A stretch of 64,000 nucleotides of DNA, taken from the NCBI RefSeq assembly GCF_048771995.1, contig NC_133030.1, forward strand, positions 53,032,501 through 53,096,500. Direction: 5' to 3'. Within the stretch, counting starts at the first letter, position 1, and each line of letters starts with the position of its first letter. The translations under genes were made by a program, and so were the position numbers. Below, one piece after another: positions 25,053-60,318 of the stretch. Under the pieces are notes generated by a model. That model was not told the origin of the DNA and did not search any database. It worked only from the letters and a program-made list of their open reading frames with translations. Source of the stretch: Taeniopygia guttata (taxonomy: Eukaryota; Chordata; Aves; Passeriformes; Estrildidae).

Positions 25053-25500
25053 GGCGCTGCTGCGCCCCGCGCCGCGCTGTCCTTATAGCTCCGCGCCCGC
25101 GGAGGGGCGGCCCCTCCGCCCGCCCCCGCCCCGCGGCCGCCGCGGGCGGGCACCGGGACAGCTCCGCGGCTTGGCTCGGGAGAGCTGCAGAGCCCCTCCG
25201 GGATGTCGGGGGCAGTCCGGCGGGAAGGCGTGCCTCGGGCTGACTCTGGGACGGGGGACGGGCGGCCGGGGCTCGCCGTGCTGCAGGGACCGCGAGGGCA
25301 GCAGGAGAGGCGGCGGGGTGGGCGCGTTTGCGGGGCAGCGGCGATCCCCGTCGTGCCGCTGCCAGCACCGGGGCTGGGCACAACCACTGCATCCATCGCC
25401 GCCTCGGGCAGCTCCAGAGCACAAGGGGAACTCCAGCGCTGCAGGTCCCCGGCCACTTCCAGACACAGCTTTTGGAAAGCAAAAGTAGTCCAAACGCCAT
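24560..25500 (-). promoter_or_regulatory. DEGS2 CpG-island promoter
   Basis: A sharply GC- and CpG-rich block covers the first DEGS2 exon, with the start codon at 25052. GC-rich motifs are dense upstream of the start. In DEGS2 sense a GCTATAAGG (TATA-like) lies at about 25089–25081. Extent was judged by eye from CpG density. Confidence 0.8.
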
Positions 25501-26361
25501 AAATCCAGAGACAGACCCCTAAGCAGAACCGTGTTTTAGGGCAAAGCCCAGTTGAGCGAGCTCCTCCCAGGGGTGAAAGACCTAGAACAGTGCAAAGGCG
25601 ACCAACGACTGACATACATTTCCTTGGCGCCCTGACAATCTTTGTGAGCTGTCCCGATAGAATCCAGCCCTTGGATGCATGACACTTCACTCCTTCTAGT
25701 CTGCAGACCATTGCCCAGGTACTGTCCCTGCTGGAGCAGCAGGAAATCACACTGCTACCTTGGTAACAAAACCAGGCAAAGGACTTGCTAACCTTAAAAC
25801 TAAGGTAACCTTATGTACCTCTCTAGCCTCTCTGATTCACAGAGTTACACGTTTCACAGTGATGTTTCCACACACAAAACCCAAAATTAAAGTGCTGCCC
25901 TTGTTCCCACTATGTCATTTTGCAAGTCTATACCTGACCCCTTGTCCATCTTCACTCATTATACCTATCCCTATCATTAGTCCTTCCAACAACAACATCA
26001 CATGTGGATCAGCGCCAATTTTGTTTCATTCTGTTTCAATATGAAAGTCTCTAGAACCCACCATTCCATCCTACCCTTAAAAATTTATTATTACAGGTGG
26101 AAATTAAAAGGAACAAAAAAGCAGCCTTGAAAAAATGAGATGTAAATATTTTTCAGCAAGAATTTTTTGCCTACAAACACTGGCAACACTGTCACCTCTT
26201 ATATTAGCCAAGTGGAACTATTTAAGATGTCTTGGTAGAACAGTTACACCAAGGGCTAAAATATATGAACAATGAAACAACTCACAAACCCAAAACCCTG
26301 ATGCTTGACTGCTAGGAAGCTTTAGGAGGCTTTTTTGAGAGTTGGAGTTTTTTCCCCTAAG

Positions 26362-26820
26362 TCACGGAATCACAGAAGCTGAGTTGGAAGGGACGCACAA
26401 GGACCATTGAATCCAACTCCTGGCCCCGCATAGGACCATCCACAAAAGTCACACAATGCACTTAAGAGCATTGTCCAAACACTTCTTGAACTCTGTCAGG
26501 CTTGGTGCTTTGACCACTGCCCTGGGGAGTCTGTTCCAGCCCAACCGCACTCTGGGTGAAGAAAGAACCTTTTTCTAATATCCAACCTAAAACTCCCCTA
26601 ACACAACTTCAGGTCATGCCCTTGGGTTCTGTCACTGAGCACCACAGAGAAGAGATCTGCTCCTCCTCTTCTCCTTATGAGGAAGTTGTAACTGCAGTGA
26701 GGTCTCCCCTCAGTCTCCTCCAGGATGAACAGAGCAAGTGACCTCAGCAGCTCCTCATACAGCTTCCCCTCAAGGCCTTTCAGCGTTTGTTGCCCTCCTT
26801 TGGATGCTCTCTTCTAGCTT
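26362..26820 (-). mobile_element. CR1 LINE fragment, reverse orientation
   Basis: Begins with CACGGAATCACAGAAGCTGA, the reverse complement of a CR1 3' end. GTTGGAAGGGACGCACAAGG, CACTTCTTGAACTCTGTCAG and TCCTCATACAGCTTCCCCTC follow in the order expected of an inverted CR1. It is about 460 nt, 5'-truncated and non-coding. Confidence 0.93.
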
Positions 26821-28849
26821 AAAATGTAAACCCTTGAATGATGAAAGGTGCAAAGCAGATTGAATGGAAGGACTGTGGTGTACAGGGAAACAGTTTTACC
26901 CGCAGCAGGAGCAGGAGTTTAACCATTTTGCTGTTACATCTCAGCTCTCTGTAAGTACAATGGTTTCTTCGTTATTGCTCCAGCACAAGTTTGGTGCTTG
27001 CTCGTGAAGTTGCAGGGTCCAACCCAGATAAGGGACTGTTAAACCAAGTTAAGGTTATTACACGTTTCCAGAAGAAATGGATTGTTCAGAGAGCAGATGC
27101 ATTGTTATCTCAACCTAAATTTCTAATTGGCTCAAATGTTTTGGTGTGTTGACAGTACCTGTGAAGAAGCCAAAGATACTAAATGTGACCCTTCTGTCAC
27201 TTCCTGCTCAGGTATGCTGAAGGTGACTAAAAAATAAATTAGTGGGGCAGTCCATGCAGTTACAAAAAAAAAAAAAAAAGACTTCACCCCAAGGCTTTTC
27301 CAATAGGACAGTGCTACTGCATTATGGTAAGTTACACATGGAAACTTAATATCTCCTTTGTAGGCAAACAGCTTCTCCTTGATGTAGCTCATTACTACAG
27401 ATTCAACCTGACCACATAAGAAGAACAGAAAACTTTTCTGTCTCCAGTGAGTTGGCAGAGTTGGCATCTGGTTTTGAAAGCTGAATTTAATGCTTTATAT
27501 TTCTATAAAAAGCCAAACAAATAATACTAATTCAAGAGTAATTGTGGGTACCAGACAAACAAGAAACACCAGCTTTAGATCGTCTTCAGTTCTGACCACT
27601 TGGCATCCTTAGTTTTACAACATTCTAGTAAAATCATTCACAGTGGAAAAGGGAGGGAAGGGTGTTAATGGCACCTAGCAATAATAGCCCTTTTAATGAA
27701 TACTGTAATGACTGTGAACTCTACAGAGTCACGAAGTCACAACACTTTACACAGCACAAATGTGCTTCACACGGTCGGGTTTTCTCACCTGTAGCCTCCC
27801 TTTCTCATTTAATTTCCCATACTTGTCCAGGATTTCTGGGAACTATTGGGAAGCCTAGCTGAGAGAAATTCCTAACACACTCAGGAGGAAGAGCACAATT
27901 GCTGTCTCTGTGCAAGTTACCATCAAAATATCTCATTTACATAGCTTTAAGTACACATCACATTAATCTCCAGCATCCCAAGGTAAAAAAGACAAAAATC
28001 CTTTGCTCCTCTGAGGACATGGCCTACAATATACAGCTCTGAAGCAAGACATATTGGTCCGCTGTTCCACACATCCAGGCAGACTCACCCTTCCTCGCCC
28101 AAAGATGCTTCCCCATCAGCTGGCTTCCCAGCACGAATGTATTTCTGCTATACAACCCAGTCACTTCCTTCTTCTGCTCATGGAAAGGACAGGTGACAGT
28201 GTGAATACAGCAGAAACACCTGCATATGTCTCATAGTGACTACTGCCAGCCTTGGGAGTTTGAGGTGCATTAATTCTGCCCTGGTGTGCAGGTCTAAATT
28301 CCTCTTCTTGTGGTGCCAACAACTAATCTTTGTTAAAGTTGCTGTTCTGGAACTAAAACAAAGTTGTCTGGGAATTTTCTCTCTAAATAAATTGTTTTCT
28401 TCTCTGAAGTAAGAGCTCCATGTCCCATGACAGACTTGTATGCAGTTACTGCATTACCTACTTGCTTCTCTGCATAAATTGGACCTTCTTTCATTGCCAG
28501 AAGAAAACACAGCTATAATATTTGCTTTTTTAGTGAAGATTTTGCTGTCATTTTGAATTAGGTATTACTCTCTGACCTGATGCAACTACTGTCAACATTT
28601 ACAACGTGATGCACTTTATTGAACAAAGTCAAATTTTCATAGGCAGCATAGTTTGTAGATGAGCCATGTCAGCACACGCCCATACCGAAGTAAGTTCAGG
28701 AGAAACAATTTGCCAGCAAGACCCAGTTTGTTTTCCCATCTCACCTGCGCTGACCCTTCCTGAGGTCATCCTGGACTTCTCCTTCCATTGGGTTAGCTCT
28801 ACGCTAGAGTTGTGAGATGAACTGACCAAACCAGGGCGCTGAGGAGCTG

Positions 28850-29420
28850 GTGCGGGAGCCTTAGGAGGAGCTGGGGCGGGGGCGGCTGCGCGGCCGGAGG
28901 GCTCCAAGGGGAGCCGCGCTGCAGGCAGGGCCGGGCTGTGATCGCCCCGTGCTGCGGCCGGAGGGCTCCAAGGGGAGCCGCGCCGCAGGCAGGGCTGGGC
29001 TGTGATCGCCCCGTGCTGCGGCCGGAGGGCTCCAAGGGAGTCGCACCGCAGGCAGGGCTGGGCTGGGCTGGGCTCGGCCCGTGCTGCGGCCGGAGGGCTC
29101 CAAGGGGAGCCGCGCTGCAGGCAGGGCTGGGCTGGGCTGGGCTCGGCCCGTGCTGCGGCCGGAGGGCTCCAAGGGGAGCCGCACCGCAGGCCGGGCTCGG
29201 CCCGTGAGGGGCGGGAGCTCAGCCGGGGTCCCGCCGGTGCCCGCGGCGCCTCGGCCGCCCCGCCGCGAGTGCAGCGCGCCCCCTGCCGCCGCCGCGCCGC
29301 CAGCGCGGGCCCCGCTCCGCCCTCGCTCTGCCCCGGGACACGCGGTCTCCTTCCAGCCCGGAGTCCCGCCGGCCCTCGGAGACAACGGAGATCACAGGAA
29401 CGGTGCCTGAGGAAAGGCTC
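28850..29420. promoter_or_regulatory. Isolated CpG island between DEGS2 and YY1
   Basis: A block of about 570 nt, very GC- and CpG-rich, sits in otherwise AT-rich intergenic DNA with no recognisable exon. More than half is a tandem minisatellite. It may be an orphan promoter (for example of a long non-coding RNA) or a GC-biased repeat. Sequence alone cannot decide. Confidence 0.5.
28892..29206. repeat. Five-copy GC-rich minisatellite, 64–69-bp unit
   Basis: Copies start with GGCCGGAGGGCTCCAAGGGG at 28892, 28956, 29020, 29088 and 29157 (periods 64, 64, 68 and 69). The last copy is partial. Most copies contain GGCTCCAAGGGGAGCC, a 6-bp-stem inverted repeat. Copies 3 and 4 have an expanded GGGCT run with four GGG blocks at 29055–29072 and 29124–29141. 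Confidence 0.95.
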
Positions 29421-32400
29421 GCTAAGCAAGACCGACGGACTCGGTTTGGTAGCGCTCGAGTGTTCTCGCTTCCTTTAGAAATACGGCCTTAAGGAAGTTA
29501 AAAATGTTTTGTCTAGCGGTTAACAAATGCGAGGCTGCTGTAACTAACGATAACCCTGTGATCCAGTACATAATGTATTTAGACAGATCGCTCCTACAAA
29601 ATTCACATGGAAACAATTTCCTCTTCTAGATAAATATTTTTTTTTCCGTGATATATTTCTTTGCTTTTCTAAGGAATCATAATCTTTATACAAAGTAATT
29701 TATTCCACGGAGTGGTTTATGTTGTCCAAAGGATTTGCAATTGCTTTCTCCCACAAGATGTATTTGCTGTTACACACCGTAAGTACTTCCCCCATGGGTA
29801 GCTTTTCCACCATCCCTGCAATCTCGGGCATTTCAGGAAGCTTTACATCCTGACACAAATTCCTGAGTGGAGTGTGGGAACTAGACTTCTATTCCACAGC
29901 AAAGATTTAAATCACAAAAAGTAGTAACAACGTTTGTAATCTCCAATCCAAATATGAGAACCTAAAGGGTTCACTGTGGAAAAGTTGTCAGAATTATGAG
30001 AGAACATGGGTCCTTGAAGAAAATTTCTCTTCTTCCCCTCTAACCATCTTCTCTAGGCACTCTTCTCTGAAAGCTCACCCTATTGGAGCTGGTCTGTCTG
30101 GCAGGGCTCTCTGGACTGCAGATCTGCTTTCCCAAACCTATTTCCCGATACTCAGGTTTCAACGTGATGCACTAAAAACCTTTCATTTCAGTGCTGCTGA
30201 GCTCATTCTGACAATAGGCGTGACACGGGGTTAAGATGGGTACTTGTTCAGCCTCTTGAAGTCAGAGATTAAACTTTGTGTAAAGGAAGAAAAAAGACAC
30301 TTGAAAATGTCTCGCTGTGTGTGTTATGTAGTGTGGATGTGTAGGAAGGATTGCCTCTGCAGGGAACAGTTGGACGACAACTTCGATAACAAACTGTACT
30401 GAATTCCCAAGATTATGTTATACAGTCTGTTTTTATTTTCAAGAAACATTTTTAGTTAGCATTTATATTGTAGCAACATATATAGACCCTCCAAAATGGA
30501 CTACGGTTTGACTATAAATTCACAAAGTAAAATTACAATCTTTCTTCCGATAAGTTACAACTCCTTCTAGTAGAAGCACAGTAGGAAAAACCACTGATCA
30601 GCTTTGCCCATACATAAAGAGTATAAGGTTTTGCTCAGTTTAGCAAAATGTCAGTCGAGTCACAATATCTATTTCCTCATGGAAACCTAGCTAAGTTGAT
30701 TTAATTAAAAAAAAATAGTTGTCCTTGGGCTTTCCTTGTAGCATTTTATACCTAAATTATTTATTTTTATTTAGCCTTGTTAATTTCAATCTATTTTTCG
30801 TTTAAAATGTAATATTAAAAACTCTAGGGCTACGTCTTCCTTATGCTACTGGGATCTCTCCGATGACTTCAGCAGAAGCCAGAGCTGAGCACTTTGCAGC
30901 ACCAGGTCTGTAACCCAAGGGATTGCATATGCAGGAGAAGAGATAGGAAGCCCAGCTATTTGCAGGACAATCCGCATGAATCAGAGCTGCAGATTTGCTC
31001 CCTGGCCCCAGGGAGCAGTGGGAGCAGTTAGGACACATATTCATATACATTGCCTGTGCTGGCAGGTGTGAAATCGTACCATGCTGGCTCAACTAATAGG
31101 TATTAATTCCCCAGAAATTTCTGCTTTTTGTGTTGTCTACCATTTGCAAGATACGGACTATTCATATGTCCAACCATGTCCTGTGTTGGTGTAATACGAT
31201 TTCTTCGCGAAGACTGAGGATTTCTGGAAGGGTAGTTTCCTACCCTCAGTCATGAAATCAGGAGGAGGACAAAAAATTCATTTATTATCATCAGGTCAGG
31301 TTTAAAACTCAATAATAATTATTTTTAATTTCTCTTTCATAATTAAAGGACTAGACTTTCTGGAGTGAGGATTAGTTCCACTGATTCATGCATTCTTTCA
31401 TATGGCAAGAAAAACTAATTATATGATCCTTACAACAAAAACCTGTTTAATGAAACTGGGGTGATTAATGACCATAACTTAGAAATTAGTTTGGAATGGT
31501 GGCATTCCAAATCCTCTTTCCATCACTCTGCAAGATGACTGATGAGAGAAAATCCTTCTTCACTGTGTTCAGCCTCAAAAACACAAGCAGTTGACAAATG
31601 TAGGAGAGCACTGTAAATATCAGTGAATTAATTGGTGTAGCTGTGTTAGCTGCTAGGTTTGCTGCTAAGAGGGGAATCTGTAGTAGGATATGATACAGTA
31701 GGATGTGATAAAGAAAACAATAATTATTAAAAGTACCACAAAGAGAAACAGAGAAAAGAGGTGTACAAAGAGTTCCCTGCTTATGCTCATAATGAAGCTT
31801 TAAAGGCGTTTTGTAGGAGTCCATATACAAATTGGGATCAGGGATTTCCCTCATGTTTAGTTAGCAAACTGAGGAGAGAGGACAATGACATTTGTAGCAG
31901 AATCTAGCGGGCCATAAAGCCAGGCATGGTGGCAGTTATATTAGATCAGCAGGAGATAAAGCTAAATTAGGAAGGAGGCTAAATTGTGAAGGACTATAAA
32001 GGTAAAGTTAAAACCACATTTCCTGCAGAGCTGCAAAGAGCTAGGACAAGGACTCTGGAAAGATGGCACAGATAATTAGCATTTTACTTAGTGAATTATT
32101 TTAATGGCATTGTAAATTCCAGGTTTTAAATTTCTTCTTGAGTTAGGTTTTGTTTTTGTTTTTTTTTTTTTTCTTTTCAAGACTTCTCCTGTTTTAATGG
32201 ATTAATAGGCCATTCTAGATGAAGATAACAAGGAAAACCTGCTATCTCAAATAGGCAGAACTTATTCATTAGTCCTAGATAAGTATTTAACAAGTGTTAG
32301 CAAGAGTACCCTTTATCATCAACTACTGATTTTCTTTTCCTCCAGTAAGTGACTTTCTATCTGGTCTTCTTTACACAAGTGCAAGAAATATCTTAAAAGC

Positions 32401-33189
32401 TATCCATGTCACATATTTAACTAGGTATGTAAGTATTATCTGTTTAGTGATTGGTGTTGGCTTACAATGGGAGGGCTAATCTTTCTTTCTTTCCCAAACC
32501 TTAGACAAATAGTTTGTGTGAGAAAGAGAAGGGAAAATAGGATATCAGAATTTTCCAAACCAGTGAATTTGAAAGGCTGGGTGAAACAATCAGGAAAAGG
32601 GTGTGCTGACCCTGCTAGAGACAAGAGAGAAGGCTGTAGATGCTGGCTGTGAAAACCTCACTTATTTCACAACTTTCACAGTTCAAGTGTCTTCCCTTTG
32701 TTTTGCTGTGAAATGAAGAGGGCGGGAATAGTAAAAAAAAAACAACAACACACCAACCACAAAAATCACTCCAATATTTAGAAAACAAGCATTGATAATT
32801 TTGTTATTCACTTGTACTTTGTGAACGATTAACTTGTTTTCTGTGACCTTTCTTTTCTTAAAACACAGCAGACTTCTATATTTGCCAAATAATTATTTTC
32901 AACAGAACAGCTACCTAGTTTGGGATACATGCAGCTGAGATAAGGGTCAGGACAATTAGTTCTGTAGTATGAAACAAGAAACAGCTCTTCATACAAATAT
33001 CACATAACCAGATACTATACACAAAGTTGGACTGTACAGCAGTGTCAACTGTGGTTCTGGAAGCTGTGAACAACTAGTTCACCACAAGAAAAAAAAATGT
33101 ACATGAGTTAAAGCATAATATTGATAGAGTGGCTAATGATGTTGAGTACTGACCATTATCTGCTGATCATATATATGGTGTATAATACA

Positions 33190-33227
33190 AACATATATAT
33201 ACATACATACATATATATATATATATG
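33190..33227. repeat. AT/ACAT microsatellite
   Basis: Alternating TA and ACATAC repeats make a simple-sequence tract in the intergenic region. Confidence 0.8.
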
Positions 33228-33459
33228 TAGGAAGATAACTTATACTGGGCATATCTGAGAGATAGGTTTTAAGTGTTCTCCCAAACGAGGGTGCCGCAAT
33301 ACCTCAAGCATCCTATATCTTCTTGTGCTATGAGCAGCATTGCTGATTCTCTGCAGGTAGTCTTCATTTAACAAATGCTTTAAGCATTCCGGGAATTGCA
33401 AAATAAAATTGCAATTAAAATTTAAGATTACAAAGAAAAAAATTAGCCATGTTCTTTTA

Positions 33460-33720
33460 GTGGTGCCCAGTGAAAGGACATGAGGCTACAGGCACAAATT
33501 GCAATACACAAAGTTTTTTTAAACATATGAGAAAAGCTTCTTTCAGTCAAACATGGGAACAAGTTGCCAGAGAGGCTGTGGAGTCACCATTAATGGAGAC
33601 ATTCAAAGCTTGGCTGAACAGTACTCAGAACAATTTGACTTCACTTTTGAGCCGGAGCTTAGACTAGAATTTATCTAGAGATCCCTTGTAATCTCAGCTC
33701 TGTTCTTCTGTGATCGTGTG
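33460..33720 (+). mobile_element. CR1 LINE fragment
   Basis: Contains GGTGCCCAGTGAAAGGACAT, GGGAACAAGTTGCCAGAGAG, GGAGACATTCAAAGCTTGGC and an end TTCTTCTGTGATCGTGTG, all typical of the CR1 3' region. It is diverged. Confidence 0.88.
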
Positions 33721-36700
33721 AAACTGAAAGATCAATGTCTCTCATTCAGCTTTGTATTCTTTCGGGTTAATTGAAACAAAAAATGATTTTTCAAATTATC
33801 CTTGTATGCCATCAGTGCATATGGTGGCAGTAATCTGCTGCAGAACTCTCTACTTCTTACACGGATGTCCCTCTTCACTCTAAAATAGTGAAGCACATAC
33901 AATATTCTGTAGTACTTCACGCCAAGTATATGTAGAAGGTAAAAGCTGAAGGAAGGAAGTTTAGAGGCGCCAGAAATGTCTCTGAGAACACGCATCTTGT
34001 CTTCTTTTCCTTCCTCTCCTTTCTTCTCCTGCCTTCCTTTTCCTGTGCATGGTACTGGCTCAGGTAAATGTGGGTGGCACTACTTTTTTACAACACTGCA
34101 CCAAAAGAAAAGAGGTGACTTCTCAGTAACCTGTAGCTTTCTAACTTGTCTAAAATTATTTCTGTACAGAACTACTACAGTTTGTGCTGGCTTTGAAGTT
34201 GCCATGTCTTTGAATCCTGAGGTTTTCCCTGCACATTCTGGCGCTAAGAAAAGCAGATGTGTGAGTCAGCTCAATCCAAAAGAAAGGAAGGCTGTCAGGA
34301 CAGCAGAAGCTGAGTTTATCAGGAGAAAACACATGACATTTTGTTCTTTCAGTCAGGTGTGCTTGGCACCTGAAACTACTACCAGGAATTTTGGAGTGGC
34401 TAGAACGGAGAGCGGAGATAAAACAATGCTGGGGGGTGTGTGCATGTGAAAAGTAGAAATCTGGTTTCTGCAGACTGATGGTGGACTACAATTTCCTGCA
34501 GCAGATTTTAAGGAAGAAACCAGGGAAGAACACCCTCACCCCCTCCCCCCCCACAATAAAACAGCTAAATCTGAGGCATCTAGAGCTTACAGATGTACGA
34601 ATATGTATTCCTAAACACTTGTTAGGGATGCTTAAAAGTAACTTTTATTTCCAGTGGATGGTTTACATTTTTAAAATTAAATCTTTTTATACCTTGCTTT
34701 TTAAATGTGTCTACGAAACAAACTGGAGTTCTGAGCATGGGGAGCAAAATGGGGAGCATAGGGCAAGAAGGGATTATTAAGGGGATAAATTCTGCTGCTA
34801 TGTAGATAGAGGACAAAGTTTTCTTTTAAACACCTTTTCACTGGGCAGCTTTCACATCTTTATTTTTCCTTGTTGCTGTGTTTTTTTGTCAAGCTGTTAA
34901 TGGAAAATAATGTAAGTTAAGCAATCATCTCATTCAGGATAAAGAGAACACAATTGAAAATGAGGTGGTTGTGATACTTACAAACTTTAAAGTGCCTGTT
35001 CGGAAATTATTTAATTGCTTGCAGTAAAAAAAAAAAAAAGGACAAAAATGAAATAAGGTTGTGCAAGATTATTTAACTATTATCACTGACCTGAACCAAA
35101 AATTTAATCTCAATAAACAAGGGAGACTTGTGACTTTGTTCTTGTATTTGACAAAGCTCATTTACACTAACACCAAAAATAACCCTTCACCCAAAATAAG
35201 GCACTCAGGCCCAGTCCCACTTGCTCTGATGGCAATGTCAGCTCTGATGGGAATTCAAGAGCAGGACTGAGTGCATGTCTAACATGCATGTGACATTAAT
35301 GTTTCCTCTACGCAAGCTCAGAATATAAAGTATAACTGAGTGATGTATTTCTCCTAAAAAAAATAGAAAAGTATACCATGACTCACCATTTTTAAAATTA
35401 CGTGTAACTTTTACTGAGGGATTACAGAGACTTCATTCTGATTTTGAAATCTTGTTCTTAAAAGCTACAGAACCATTTTTCCCACGCTGGTACATTTGTC
35501 CTTCCAGATATAAACAGAGGGGCAGAATTTATATGTAGAGTTCTGGAAATCTCTTTACAGGATCTAAAAACAGCCTTTCAGCTTGTGAGAATTTTGCTAT
35601 GATAAACTACATCTTGTAGTTTGTTAAAATGGGAGTGCTGAGTATGACTGGAGAGAAGGAAATTCCAGATCTCCACAAATAAATTTGTTGCTATTTCTAA
35701 TATTTAATAGAAAAGTATTTCCTAATCTCATCATTAGGGCAAAGCTCAGTACTGGTGTCTTGAGACTTGGACTAGACTAACTTGGAGAACACTTGATGAT
35801 GAGGTAGAAGAAAGTATTTATTAGCAGGAACCTTTTATCAGTTTTCAAATTGTGGCAATTTGGGATAGGAGCAAACAAAGCAATGGTGTACTGAGAAGTG
35901 AAGGTTAAAATGGAATGTATACTTGCAGAAGCCTTGGAAATACTTATGAGGCAAATATGCACTTGTAGTTAACATAAAAGGGGAAGGAAAAGTGATATAA
36001 CAGCTGGAAAAAAAAAAGAGTGAGGAAGAGGAGATGATCTTGCCCTGAGTATAGAAGGCCTGTGAGACTTGTTTTAAAACCCTCACCTTCAGTGATACTA
36101 ATTTACTTCGTATAATCCAAGACTTCCTTTTTTTTTAAGATGTACATACTTGTAGAGCCACCAGCACATTAACGCCTGACTGAGGATGACGTAGTCCTTT
36201 TGAAGGACTTCTGGCTGCCTGTAGAGAACATTTTACAATTACTCAGTCCACGATCTCCTACCCACAACATCTGCTTGTTCACATCAGGACAGGGAGCTGT
36301 TTCTTCACAAATTCTGCTCCTGATTTATAGGCATACGGGCCTGGCCCCTACACAGCTAACACCCAAACAAAATAACACCCACGAGTGCTACTTTTCCCTC
36401 GGCACCTCTGCACTCGGCAGCCGTCGATGGGGTACGGAGGGGATGTCCTGCAGCAGCCGGCAGAAGGGGAAGGAAGTGGAGCGTGGCTGGAGCGTGGAGC
36501 TGCTGCATTTGCAAGGCACGAATAATCGTGTGCTGTTGGAAGGGTCCTGAGGAGCAGCAGAGCTCAGGGACGGAGAGGTGTGCTAATAATTAAGGCAAAT
36601 ACCTACACTTGATAGTTTAAATGAGGGGATCACTTCGCGTACTAGAATTTTGTGCGGTGATTGAACTGCAATGCTTCACTTGTTTTCAACGCTGTTTCTC

Positions 36701-37208
36701 GGTAAGCGAGTTCAGGCACTCGGCCGCCGATCGCCCCGCCGGCCGTGCCTTCAGCGGCCGTGCCTTCAGGCCGGGCTGCCGGCGGCACCGAGAGCTCCGC
36801 AAGCCCCCGGCGTGTCCGTGCGCATCTCCATGCAGGGCCGCGGGGAACACACCACCCTCCAAAGGGAAAGAGAAGGAAGAAAGGGAGGAGAGGGGAACAT
36901 CCCCACGTGCCGGTAACAGCTCAACTGTAACATTCAAAAGCGCCGACCCTGCCCACGTCCCAGGCCTCGGTCGCAGCTCGGTGCCCGTCCGCCCGCCCGC
37001 CCGCCCGTCCCTCAGCCCCGGGCCCGCCACGGCCCCGCCCGTCACCGGCCGCGCGGCCCCGGCGCCCCCTGCCGGCGCGGCCCCGCCGAGCGCGCGCGGC
37101 GGGGCCGGGGCGGCGCTTCCGCGCGGGGCGGGGCGCAGACAGCGCCGTGCGCCCATTGGCTGCTCCGCGCCAGGAGGTGCGCCCCGCGCTCGCAGCGCTC
37201 CGTGATAG

Positions 37209-60318
<23,110 letters not shown>

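Larger units (their letters stand above)
25501..36650. other. DEGS2–YY1 head-to-head intergenic region
   Basis: About 11 kb between the two divergent promoters. It contains one reverse CR1 (26362–26820), one forward CR1 (33460–33720), a CpG island with a minisatellite (28.85–29.42 kb) and an AT-type microsatellite near 33190–33227. Remaining stretches are AT-rich with only short open frames that match no family I know. No gene is called. Confidence 0.7.

Noticed and set aside
24281..25750. 489-residue and other long minus-strand frames across the DEGS2 CpG island
   Set aside because: They run through the DEGS2 first intron boundary and promoter in another frame. The composition is Arg/Ala/Pro/Gly from GC-rich DNA, with no family resemblance.
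28629..29429. 266-residue minus-strand frame with SPWSPPAAAR-type repeats
   Set aside because: The repeat is the minisatellite translated. Unit lengths of 64, 68 and 69 shift frame between copies, so no coherent protein repeat is maintained.
31486..31854. 122-residue minus-strand frame in intergenic DNA
   Set aside because: AT-rich, hydrophobic by composition, with no recognised family and no promoter or splice context.
33976..34449. 157-residue plus-strand frame
   Set aside because: No recognisable domain; intergenic sequence just after a CR1 fragment, consistent with a chance frame.
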